Notes under the pieces: generated by a model
What the model saw: only the letters and a program-made list of their open reading frames with translations
Told to the model about the DNA's origin: nothing
The model's database searches: none
Position numbers and translations under genes: made by a program
Part shown: piece after piece, positions 1-5,686 of the stretch
Numbering within the stretch: the stretch's first letter is position 1
Layout of the letters: the number at the start of each line of letters is the position of its first letter
Source: DATKWS01 sp035529435
GTDB taxonomy: Bacteria > Krumholzibacteriota > Krumholzibacteriia > Krumholzibacteriales > Krumholzibacteriaceae
NCBI GenBank assembly: GCA_035529435.1
Contig: DATKWS010000171.1
Span: 1 to 5,686, forward strand
DNA: 5,686 nt
Reading direction: 5' to 3'

Positions 1-281
1 TGGCCCCGTGGCGGCTCGAGCCGAACATGGATGACCCGACGGGGATCAAGGTGGAGTTCAGGAACCTGCCGGCCTGTTTCAGCACGGTGCGGATCTACAC
101 GGTGGCGGGCGACCTGGTGGAGGTGTTGTACCATGACGGCAGTGACGGCCACGGCACGTTGAGGTGGGATCTGGTATCGAGGAACGGTCAGGATGTGGCC
201 AGCGGCGTTTACCTCTTCGTCATCGATCCGGACGGCGGCGGATACGCAAAAAAGGTGGGAAAATTTGTTGTAATTCGTTGA
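1..281 (+). CDS. C-terminal end of a secreted protein with a FlgD-like / T9SS-sorting-like domain (5' partial)
   Basis: The reading frame is open from the window edge (first whole codon at 3) to a TGA at 279-281, so only the last 92 residues are visible and the true start lies upstream. What is seen is a compact beta-rich module. It has a strand with VRIYTVAGDLV, then a glycine-rich turn, then W-D-L-V-S-R-N-G-Q, then ASGVYLFVI, and a final strand with KVGKFVVIR ending at the stop. This order (v-x-I-Y-t-x-x-G-x-x-V, W-D-x-x-x-x-x-G-x-x-x-x-S-G-V-Y, K-x-g-K-x-x-x-x) is characteristic of FlgD Ig-like and type IX secretion type A C-terminal domains, which sit at the extreme C-terminus of large exported proteins in FCB-type bacteria. 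The internal ATG at 27 is not a likely start because the fold begins before it. By inference the missing part resembles the gene at 3634, making the two paralogs. The function of the full protein cannot be read from here. Confidence 0.85.
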   Translation, partial: APWRLEPNMDDPTGIKVEFRNLPACFSTVRIYTVAGDLVEVLYHDGSDGHGTLRWDLVSRNGQDVASGVYLFVIDPDGGGYAKKVGKFVVIR

Positions 282-346
282 GAAAGGCGGGGGTGCGGAT
301 GCGGGCAGTGCCATTCACAGAATTTTGACGAAAGGGGGCAAATTTA
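282..346. other. Intergenic spacer downstream of the first gene, no clear terminator
   Basis: This stretch starts G-rich and becomes AT-rich. I looked for an intrinsic terminator for the upstream gene and found only a weak imperfect pairing of AATTTTG (321-327) with CAAATT (339-344), with no GC-rich stem and no T-run. Transcription from upstream may therefore read through toward the receptor gene, or terminate by a Rho-dependent route that cannot be seen by eye. Confidence 0.5.
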
Positions 347-375
347 TTGACACATATGGGGTGGGAACGTATATT
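347..375 (+). promoter_or_regulatory. Sigma70-type promoter for the receptor operon
   Basis: A perfect -35 hexamer TTGACA lies at 347-352, followed by an optimal 17-bp spacer and a -10 hexamer TATATT at 370-375, which matches five of six positions of TATAAT. There is no extended -10 TG. Transcription would begin near 381-383 and give an untranslated leader of about 115 nt before the ATG at 497. The local AT-richness, the position between two genes and the near-ideal geometry support it. A second, weaker candidate overlaps it (TTGACT at 374-379, 17-bp spacer, TAGTAT at 397-402). The assignment assumes that this organism's housekeeping sigma factor uses the usual consensus, which does not hold for Bacteroidetes in the strict sense. 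Confidence 0.7.
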
Positions 376-423
376 GACTTTAGGAGAGTTATGGAGTAGT
401 ATTAGAGACCCACACCTGAAATA

Positions 424-455
424 TTCTTCCGATCCGCTTTCAATATTCGGAAGAA
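424..455 (+). promoter_or_regulatory. Stem-loop in the 5' leader of the receptor mRNA
   Basis: TTCTTCCGA (424-432) and TCGGAAGAA (447-455) are perfect reverse complements. They form a 9-bp stem around a 14-nt loop in the leader downstream of the promoter. The stem is followed by AAGCC rather than a T-run, so it is not a standard intrinsic terminator. It ends seven nucleotides before an AGGAG at 462-466. By inference it could stabilise the 5' end, act as a protein-binding site, or be one arm of a leader switch. A DNA-binding role for the inverted repeat is also possible, although its arms lie well downstream of the -10 element. Confidence 0.5.
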
Positions 456-470
456 AAGCCTAGGAGAAAT

Positions 471-500
471 ATGTGTGTAAGGCAAGGAGTTTGGCGATGA
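471..500 (+). CDS. Possible nine-codon leader peptide overlapping the receptor start
   Basis: An ATG at 471 opens a nine-codon frame (MCVRQGVWR) closed by TGA at 498-500, overlapping the receptor ATG at 497 as ATGA. An AGGAG at 462-466 lies four nucleotides before this ATG, and also six before a GTG at 473 that is in frame with the receptor. The receptor's own AAGGAG (484-489) lies inside this mini-ORF. That geometry is the classic arrangement for translational coupling, but an ORF this short can arise by chance. The competing reading is that AGGAG serves the GTG at 473 and the receptor simply starts eight residues earlier. Confidence 0.25.
   Translation: MCVRQGVWR
484..489 (+). promoter_or_regulatory. 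Ribosome binding site that decides the receptor start
   Basis: AAGGAG stands seven nucleotides before the ATG at 497, an ideal Shine-Dalgarno spacing. This favours ATG 497 over the upstream in-frame GTG at 473. It also leaves a clean signal peptide beginning M-K-P-R-S-R instead of one with an eight-residue extension. Confidence 0.75.
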
Positions 501-3500
501 AACCCCGCTCTCGATTTGCGATATCGATCTGCACATCCATAGTGGTTATTTTGCTGTTTGTTCTCGCGGGCGATGTGGCGGCCCAGACGGGGAGGCTGAC
601 GGGCAAGGTGACCGATGCCACCTCCGGACGGGCGCTCCCGTACGCAAACGTCGTGGTCGTGGGAACGAAGATGGGTGGTATGACCCTGACCGACGGCACA
701 TTCGCGATTGTCGGTGTTCCGGTGGGCACATACACGGTGAAGGCGATGATGATGGGGTACAAGCCCAATGAAAAGGTGAATGTCAATATCGATGCGGGGC
801 GGGTCGTCGAGCTCAATTTCTCCCTGGAGGAGACGATTGTCGGTAAAACGCAGGAGATCGTCGTCGAGGCCGAATTCCAGCAGGTCGAGGTAGACGAAAG
901 CAAGGTTTCCCACCGGGTTTCCGGCGACGAGCTGGGGGAGCTTCCCGTCGACGGTGTGGCGGAGGCGATCGCTCTCAAGAGCGGTATCGTGAAGACGGGT
1001 GACGAGCTGCACGTGCGGGGCGGCCGTTCCGGCGAGGTGCAGTTTCAGATCGATGGTGTTCCCGTGGACGACCCGCTCGGCGGGGGCATGATCGAGGTCG
1101 GGCTTCTCGGAACCGACAACAGCGAGGTCATCACGGGCGGGATGGACTCCGAGTACGGCAACGCCCAGTCCGCCGTTATCAATATCAGCACCCGCGAGGG
1201 CGGCAAGACGTTCGAGGGGCAGATCCGTTACATGACCGACGATTTCGGCCGCAAGGACAAGACCTATACCAACTACGACCGTCTCAGCCTCGGATTCGGG
1301 GGGCCCACGTTTATAAAGAATCTTACATTCTACGCTTCCGGGGAGGCGACGTTCTTCGACGGCGAGAACTGGACGATCGCCCGCAAGAACGAGCAGAAGC
1401 TCCTCGGCGATTTCATGCAGTTCTCCGACCGCCTCAGTGAGAGCTACAACATCCAGGGAAAGCTCGCCTGGAAGGTGAGCCCGCGTCTCAAGCTGATCGG
1501 CGAGGCGATCTACTCGAACACGGTGAGGGATACGTACGACAATAACTGGAACATCCAGGGCTATGTACAGAAGATATACCGGTTCACCAACCTGCGTCAG
1601 AGCCGCGAGAGTCTCGCGGATGATGCGCGATCGTTCGGGCAGTACGTGAGTGTGTACCACGGCCCCTGGGTAGACCAGGAGGTCCGGAGGGTCGAGGTAT
1701 ACCCGGGCAGCATCGAGGGACGCCGCAAAGTGATATACCCGGTTCGAATCTTCGCCAAGGTCCGGGACCCGAACAACCCGGAGGCCGGTGCATTCATCAT
1801 TGTCTATGAGCATTTCTACGCGAGACTGCTTACCAATATATACGGAGAAGAAGTCGAAGTCATCTGGGACGAGGCGATCGTGAACGCCCAGGGAGAAACC
1901 GAGCGGTACGAGAGCCGGTTGCTTTTCGAGGGATTCCAGAACCCGGAGAGCAAGTTCAGCCATTTCAGGGACGATTCGAGTTTCGTCTACTTCAACTCGG
2001 CCGAACGGACGGGGACCATCGAAACCGACAACCTCCAGCTCAAGGTCGCGATCAATCACAACGTCTCCGATGACGTGCTCTACACGGTCAATTTCAGCCG
2101 TTCGCAGTTCAACCGGTTCGTCACGGTGGACGGAAAATCACCGGAGGAGTTTTCCACCGCGGGTGGGCCCGTGATCCTCCCGAACGGTGCATTCCGGTTC
2201 AGCGGCATCAGTGACGTGCTGTGGTACACCGATCCCGATTATCCATACTTCGTGACGGCCTACGATGATCCGTACTACCAGGATAGAGAGAGTGTCATTT
2301 ACACGCTCAAGGCCGATTTGACATCGAGGAAATGGACGAACCACCAGTTCAAGACCGGTGTCCAGCTTCTTTACAACGATCTCAACGAGGAAGTGAGATA
2401 CTACCCGGGCAGCCTGCGTCTCAATCCGGACGGTTCATACCTGCAGGGATTCAACGTCAACATCTTCCACAACTTCAACCCCGAGGCCTCGTACTACATG
2501 CAGGACAAGTGGCAGTACCAGGGTATGGTTGTGAATGCCGGGGTCAGGGTCGATTTCTTCTCTCCCGGTAACAACACCGAGGTCACGATCGCGAGCAGCG
2601 AGATCGACACGAATGTCGAGAAGTACAAGTTCCAGGTCAGCCCTCGTCTCGGTTTCGCCTTCCCGATCACCGATCGTGACAAGTTCCACTTCCACTACGG
2701 ACGGTTCACACAGTGGCCGAGCAGGACATACCTGTTCCAGACACAGGAGTTGATCGGCTGGCAGGGGGTTCTCGGAAACCCCGACCTCGACGAGGAGCTC
2801 ACCGTGTCGTACCAGGCCGGTGTCTCTCACCAGTTCACCGAGACGATCGCCGGTCACTTCGTCGTGTTCAACAAGGATATCTTCGGTCTCATCTCATCGA
2901 CGATCGTACTCGACGAGAACCTCGGCCAGCAGGGTGTCCGTTATATAAACAGAACATACGCGAGCTCGCGCGGGCTCGAGATCAGCATAGACAAGCGTCT
3001 CAGCAACTACATCGGCGGAGAGATTTCCTACACCTACTCGTTCGCCGACGGCGTCGCCTCCGATGCCGAATTCGGCGTGTCGGCGCAGGGCCTCACGCAC
3101 CTGCCGACGCAGGAGATGCCCCTCGATTGGGATCAGCGGCATACGCTGAACGTAACCCTCCGTCTCCAGGACGAGAACAAGTGGGGCGCCACGCTCGTGT
3201 ACTCGTTCGGAAGCGGACTCCCCTGGACGCCGGTGGATCGTTTCGCGCGGCGTCAGGATCCACTGTGGGAAAACTCAAAGCGCTTACCCGCAACTCATAT
3301 GATCAACATACAGGGTAGAAAGAAATTCGACGTATACGGTCAGGAGCTGACCCTGTTCTTCGAGGGCAGGAACCTGCTCGACGAGGATGTGCTCCTGCCC
3401 AACGGAACGGCTCCCACCGTGTTCCCCAACATGGTCAACGCACGGATGGACGGTGGCTCCTACCTCTCCGAGACGGGGCAATACGGTGGTGCGTATCTCC

Positions 3501-3604
3501 AGGATATCGACGAGGATGGAATCGACAATTTCATTCCGGTCAACGATCCGACGATCTGGTCGCCCCATAGGCAGTGGCGTATCGGATTCGGTTTTGAATT
3601 TTAA
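497..3604 (+). CDS. TonB-dependent outer-membrane receptor with carboxypeptidase-regulatory-like N-terminal domain
   Basis: This gene encodes a 1035-residue outer-membrane beta-barrel transporter, predicted to import a ligand using TonB/ExbBD energy. Residues 1-29 form a signal peptide: basic start, hydrophobic core ISICTSIVVILLFVLAG, cleavage near VAA|Q. C12 is too early to be a lipobox. Residues 31-112 match the carboxypeptidase-regulatory-like beta-sandwich (GKVTDATSGRALPYANVVVV, TDGTFAIVGVPVGTYTV, MMGY). Residues 120-125 (EIVVEA) resemble a TonB box. A plug follows at about 140-240, with VRGGRSGEV, IDGVPVDD and ENI-like GGMDSEYGNAQSAVINI. The rest is barrel, with long aromatic- and Tyr-rich strands, a GRNLLDE motif, an acidic D-I-D-E-D-G-I-D near 1003-1010, and a C-terminal G-F-E-F with the terminal Phe that the BAM complex recognises. 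It resembles Oar-like receptors. The ligand is unknown. It is followed after 29 nt by the gene at 3634, probably in one operon. An alternative start is GTG 473 (1043 residues). Confidence 0.93.
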   Translation: MKPRSRFAISICTSIVVILLFVLAGDVAAQTGRLTGKVTDATSGRALPYANVVVVGTKMGGMTLTDGTFAIVGVPVGTYTVKAMMMGYKPNEKVNVNIDAGRVVELNFSLEETIVGKTQEIVVEAEFQQVEVDESKVSHRVSGDELGELPVDGVAEAIALKSGIVKTGDELHVRGGRSGEVQFQIDGVPVDDPLGGGMIEVGLLGTDNSEVITGGMDSEYGNAQSAVINISTREGGKTFEGQIRYMTDDFGRKDKTYTNYDRLSLGFGGPTFIKNLTFYASGEATFFDGENWTIARKNEQKLLGDFMQFSDRLSESYNIQGKLAWKVSPRLKLIGEAIYSNTVRDTYDNNWNIQGYVQKIYRFTNLRQSRESLADDARSFGQYVSVYHGPWVDQEVRRVEVYPGSIEGRRKVIYPVRIFAKVRDPNNPEAGAFIIVYEHFYARLLTNIYGEEVEVIWDEAIVNAQGETERYESRLLFEGFQNPESKFSHFRDDSSFVYFNSAERTGTIETDNLQLKVAINHNVSDDVLYTVNFSRSQFNRFVTVDGKSPEEFSTAGGPVILPNGAFRFSGISDVLWYTDPDYPYFVTAYDDPYYQDRESVIYTLKADLTSRKWTNHQFKTGVQLLYNDLNEEVRYYPGSLRLNPDGSYLQGFNVNIFHNFNPEASYYMQDKWQYQGMVVNAGVRVDFFSPGNNTEVTIASSEIDTNVEKYKFQVSPRLGFAFPITDRDKFHFHYGRFTQWPSRTYLFQTQELIGWQGVLGNPDLDEELTVSYQAGVSHQFTETIAGHFVVFNKDIFGLISSTIVLDENLGQQGVRYINRTYASSRGLEISIDKRLSNYIGGEISYTYSFADGVASDAEFGVSAQGLTHLPTQEMPLDWDQRHTLNVTLRLQDENKWGATLVYSFGSGLPWTPVDRFARRQDPLWENSKRLPATHMINIQGRKKFDVYGQELTLFFEGRNLLDEDVLLPNGTAPTVFPNMVNARMDGGSYLSETGQYGGAYLQDIDEDGIDNFIPVNDPTIWSPHRQWRIGFGFEF

Positions 3605-3621
3605 ACGTCCAGGAACCTTGT

Positions 3622-3626
3622 GGAGG
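3622..3626 (+). promoter_or_regulatory. Ribosome binding site of the second operon gene
   Basis: GGAGG lies seven nucleotides before the ATG at 3634, in the 29-nt gap after the receptor stop. The gap holds no hairpin with a T-run and no promoter-like pair, so the two genes are probably read from one transcript. Confidence 0.8.
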
Positions 3627-3633
3627 TTTGAAA

Positions 3634-5686
3634 ATGGTTCGTAAGGGATTACTCGTAATAACGATAATCACAACGGTGAGCCTCCTCCTCGTGTACCCGG
3701 CAATGGCGAAGAACGAACATGCGGAGTGGGCTGAGAAGATGAAGCGCATGGAAAAGATATGGGTCTTCGACGGCACCGGGATTCATAACGTGGGGAACCT
3801 GCAGATGCACGTCTGTAACTGGGGGTGCTTCGGCTCGTATCCGGCATCGCGCATGCCCACCGCCGAGTATCCCTCGGCCCAGTGGCCGGCGAACTCCGGT
3901 ACCGAGTATCTCTTCATCGCCGGTCTCTGGGTGGGAGCGAAGAATGGTGGTATCCCGGTCGTATCGACATCGGCCTATGACATCGAATTCAGGCCGGGTC
4001 TCGACGAGAATCAGAGAATCTACCGGGCGTTCGAGGGATGCACGGGCGGCGCGCGTCTGCCCAGCCCCCCGGACGACGACAACGACGGCCGGATCGACGA
4101 GGACTGGCAGAACGGGGAGGACGACGACGCGGACGGCCAGATCGACGAGGACTTCGCGGCGATCAGCAAGCAGATGTTCACCTGCTGGTTCACCGATGAC
4201 GAACCGACGTCCGTGCAGGTCTATCCGGAGCACACACCGCTGGGCCTCAAGGTACGGCAGGAGAGTTACCAGTGGGAGGAGGAACAGTTCTACAACTTCG
4301 TCGGCGTCGAGTACAAGATAAGCAACTACCGAACTGAGACGATCGAGGATATCTACATCGGATTCTTTGCGGACGGCGATGCCGGCCGCCGCGATCGCGA
4401 ACAGTACTGGATGGACGATGCGACCGGTCTGTATCAGGACATCGTATGCGGAAAGCGCGGTGAGCGCGAGGTTCCGATCAGGGTCAGCGTTGCCTACTTC
4501 TACGACAAGGACGGCGATGACGGCCAGGCGACGGGCTATTTCGGTATTCTCTTCCTCGGGCACGATACAGATCCACTCGGCGAGAGTGCGCCGCGGCTCG
4601 TGGGCCTCACCTCGTACCAGAACTTCTCCGGCGATCAGCCGTACGAGAACGGCGGTGATCCAAACAACGACTTCCAGCGTTACGAACTGATGAGCAAGAC
4701 GCAGAAAGACCGCAACGGTGAAGTGCCGCGGGACTACCGTATGTTGATGGCCGTGGGGCCGTTCAGGGAATTGACACCCGACAGCTCGATGATTCTACAG
4801 GTCGCGTTCGTATGCGGAGAGGGGCTCGAGGGGATGCTGAAGAGCGCTGCGAGTGCCGCACTGGCGTATCAGGGCAACTGGTTCGATGTGGACGGAAATC
4901 CCCAGACCGGCATTGATGGTAAGGAGACGCCTGTGTACGGTCCGGCCAGCTCGGTCGTACCGGATTCATGCGTCGAGGAGACCACGATCGAATCGGCGGC
5001 CCGTGGCTATATCATCTGGATCAACGCGGACTGCCGCGAGGAGCTGGCCCTCTGGGAAAATTCGCGCTGCTCCAAAGGCACCGCGTCCTTCCTTGATTAT
5101 CAAACCGGTGTAGACGGCAAGGAGACGCGTGTCAGCTGGCTCGTCGGATCGGCGCCTCCTCCGCCGAACATGCGGGTACTCCCGGGAGATCACAAGGTGA
5201 TCCTGCTCTGGAACAACTTCAGCGAGGTGACACCGGATGTGAGCACCCTCGAGTACGATTTCGAGGGGTACCGGGTATGGCGCGCCGACGGGTGGGAGCG
5301 TCCGCTCGGGACATCGGTCCTCAGCGGACCGAGCCGGGAACTCTGGCAGCTTCTCGACGAGCGGGATCTCATAAACCAAGCCCCGCCCAACATTGGATTC
5401 AAGGGGCCGGACGTCGAAGAGAGCTGGGAGTACGAACCACTGAGCTACCTTCCCGACAAAAACAAACTGGTCGGGATGTTCGAGGAGAGTGTTTACTATT
5501 TCCCGATGGACACGGTCCCCTGCCCGCCGGGATTGACCGATCTCCAATGCGACACGCTCGAGGCCCTCGCGCGGTTCAACCTCGGATTCGAGGGTGGGCT
5601 CCAGTATTACAGGTATGTCGACACGAACGTACACAACGGGATGCATTACTTCTACAGCGTCACCGCGTTCGATCACCTGCTCGTGA
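3634..5686 (+). CDS. Large exported multi-domain protein of unknown function with acidic repeats and Fn3-like region (3' partial)
   Basis: The frame stays open for 684 codons to the window edge, with no stop. Residues 1-25 are a signal peptide (M-V-R-K, hydrophobic core, AMA|K). The mature N-terminus is a conserved-looking beta region (GTEYLFIAGLWVGA near 91-104, then STSAYDIEF). It is followed by two copies of D-D-D-x-D-G-x-I-D-E-D at 147-157 and 163-173, which look like calcium-binding loops. A middle region contains SYQWEEEQFYNFVGVEYKI, YIGFFADGDAG, YRMLMAVGPF and AFVCGEG. QTGxDGKETxV occurs at 424-434 and 490-500. A PPPP linker (508-511) leads into a fibronectin-III-like region (VILLWNN, DFEGYRVWR at 542-550, HYFYSVTAFD at 671-680) with a long insertion between strands. 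There are eleven cysteines, which suits an oxidising compartment. I know this architecture as a recurrent uncharacterised exported type in FCB-like candidate phyla, often ending in a FlgD/T9SS-like domain; that end lies outside the window. Its role as a partner of the adjacent receptor is inference. No catalytic motif was recognised. Confidence 0.85.
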   Translation, partial: MVRKGLLVITIITTVSLLLVYPAMAKNEHAEWAEKMKRMEKIWVFDGTGIHNVGNLQMHVCNWGCFGSYPASRMPTAEYPSAQWPANSGTEYLFIAGLWVGAKNGGIPVVSTSAYDIEFRPGLDENQRIYRAFEGCTGGARLPSPPDDDNDGRIDEDWQNGEDDDADGQIDEDFAAISKQMFTCWFTDDEPTSVQVYPEHTPLGLKVRQESYQWEEEQFYNFVGVEYKISNYRTETIEDIYIGFFADGDAGRRDREQYWMDDATGLYQDIVCGKRGEREVPIRVSVAYFYDKDGDDGQATGYFGILFLGHDTDPLGESAPRLVGLTSYQNFSGDQPYENGGDPNNDFQRYELMSKTQKDRNGEVPRDYRMLMAVGPFRELTPDSSMILQVAFVCGEGLEGMLKSAASAALAYQGNWFDVDGNPQTGIDGKETPVYGPASSVVPDSCVEETTIESAARGYIIWINADCREELALWENSRCSKGTASFLDYQTGVDGKETRVSWLVGSAPPPPNMRVLPGDHKVILLWNNFSEVTPDVSTLEYDFEGYRVWRADGWERPLGTSVLSGPSRELWQLLDERDLINQAPPNIGFKGPDVEESWEYEPLSYLPDKNKLVGMFEESVYYFPMDTVPCPPGLTDLQCDTLEALARFNLGFEGGLQYYRYVDTNVHNGMHYFYSVTAFDHLLV
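4072..4152 (+). repeat. Twin acidic D-D-D-x-D-G-x-I-D-E-D repeats (coding)
   Basis: Two 33-nt units, 4072-4104 and 4120-4152, start 48 nt apart and encode the same eleven-residue pattern with only two residues differing. By direct comparison 29 of 33 bases agree. Each contains D-x-D-x-D-G spacing as in EF-hand, dockerin and thrombospondin type 3 calcium loops, with downstream acidic residues (E and D) that could complete the site. The linker WQNGE separates them. Calcium binding is inferred from the spacing of the acidic residues. Confidence 0.75.
4903..5133 (+). repeat. Duplicated QTGxDGKETxV motif flanking a cysteine-containing module
   Basis: Codons 424-434 (4903-4935) and 490-500 (5101-5133) encode QTG-I/V-DGKET-P/R-V, differing at only two residues, while the DNA differs at 8 of 33 positions, mostly synonymously. 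The two copies are 66 codons apart and enclose a segment with C446, C467, C479 and YIIWINADC. This fits an old internal duplication or a pair of conserved turns in related modules, not a recent slippage event. Confidence 0.6.

Noticed and set aside
247..253. A-AAA-AAG heptamer in the correct frame near the end of the first gene, like the dnaX -1 frameshift site.
   Set aside because: It simply encodes Lys-Lys in the last strand of the domain. No stimulatory hairpin or upstream Shine-Dalgarno-like element was seen, and the zero-frame end fits the domain.
321..345. AATTTTG/CAAATT imperfect inverted repeat as a terminator of the first gene.
   Set aside because: The stem is short, AT-only apart from one pair, carries a bulge, and has no T-run after it.
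325..379. Three TTGAC copies (325, 347, 374) as a repeated operator.
   Set aside because: Spacings of 22 and 27 bp are unequal, the flanks do not match, and one copy is explained as the -35 element. The 325 copy has no usable -10.
440..2059. A 539-codon open frame on the minus strand opposite the receptor gene.
   Set aside because: It lies antisense to a clearly recognisable receptor, its translation is rich in Arg, His, Val, Leu and Asp without a domain pattern, and long antisense frames are expected in GC-rich genes with G/C-biased third positions.
2713..3318. A 201-codon + strand frame inside the receptor gene.
   Set aside because: Arg/Pro/Ser/Gly-rich composition typical of an out-of-frame reading, no RBS, and fully inside the barrel coding region.
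3649..4563. A 304-codon minus-strand frame opposite the exported-protein gene.
   Set aside because: The + strand has a signal peptide, a good RBS and family-like motifs over the same bases. The antisense product shows only low-complexity Val/Leu/Arg runs mirroring the acidic repeats.

Overview
The window reads as part of a high-GC Gram-negative (diderm) chromosome coding for outer-membrane and secreted proteins. All three real genes are on the + strand. The style of the proteins is typical of the FCB superphylum and neighbouring uncultured lineages (Eisenbacteria-, Krumholzibacteriota- or Latescibacterota-like). Its marks are a TonB-dependent receptor with an N-terminal carboxypeptidase-regulatory-like domain, a large secreted beta-rich protein with acidic D-D-D-x-D-G sites, and a C-terminal FlgD/T9SS-like Ig domain. 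This placement is inferred from protein style, not from any search.

Layout. Positions 1-281 hold the 3' end of a gene whose product ends in a FlgD-like/T9SS-sorting-like domain. Positions 282-496 are an AT-richer intergenic leader. It contains a near-consensus sigma70-type promoter (TTGACA, 17 bp, TATATT), then a perfect 9-bp stem-loop, then a possible nine-codon leader ORF whose stop overlaps the start of the next gene. Positions 497-3604 encode a complete 1035-residue TonB-dependent outer-membrane receptor of the Oar-like class. After 29 nt with a good ribosome binding site, a second gene starts at 3634 and runs off the window end (684 codons visible). It encodes a large exported protein of a recurrent but functionally uncharacterised type. 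It has twin acidic calcium-site-like repeats, a duplicated QTGxDGKETxV motif, eleven cysteines and a fibronectin-III-like region carrying a long insertion.

How the parts fit. The receptor and the exported protein look co-transcribed from the promoter at 347-375. The upstream gene fragment looks like the end of the same type of exported protein, so the locus may be one unit of a tandem receptor/partner arrangement, formally similar to SusC/SusD pairs but without a recognisable SusD. That is the most interesting hypothesis here. The substrate is unknown, and nothing in the window (no enzyme, regulator or TonB/ExbBD gene) identifies it. No RNA genes, mobile elements or CRISPR arrays were seen.
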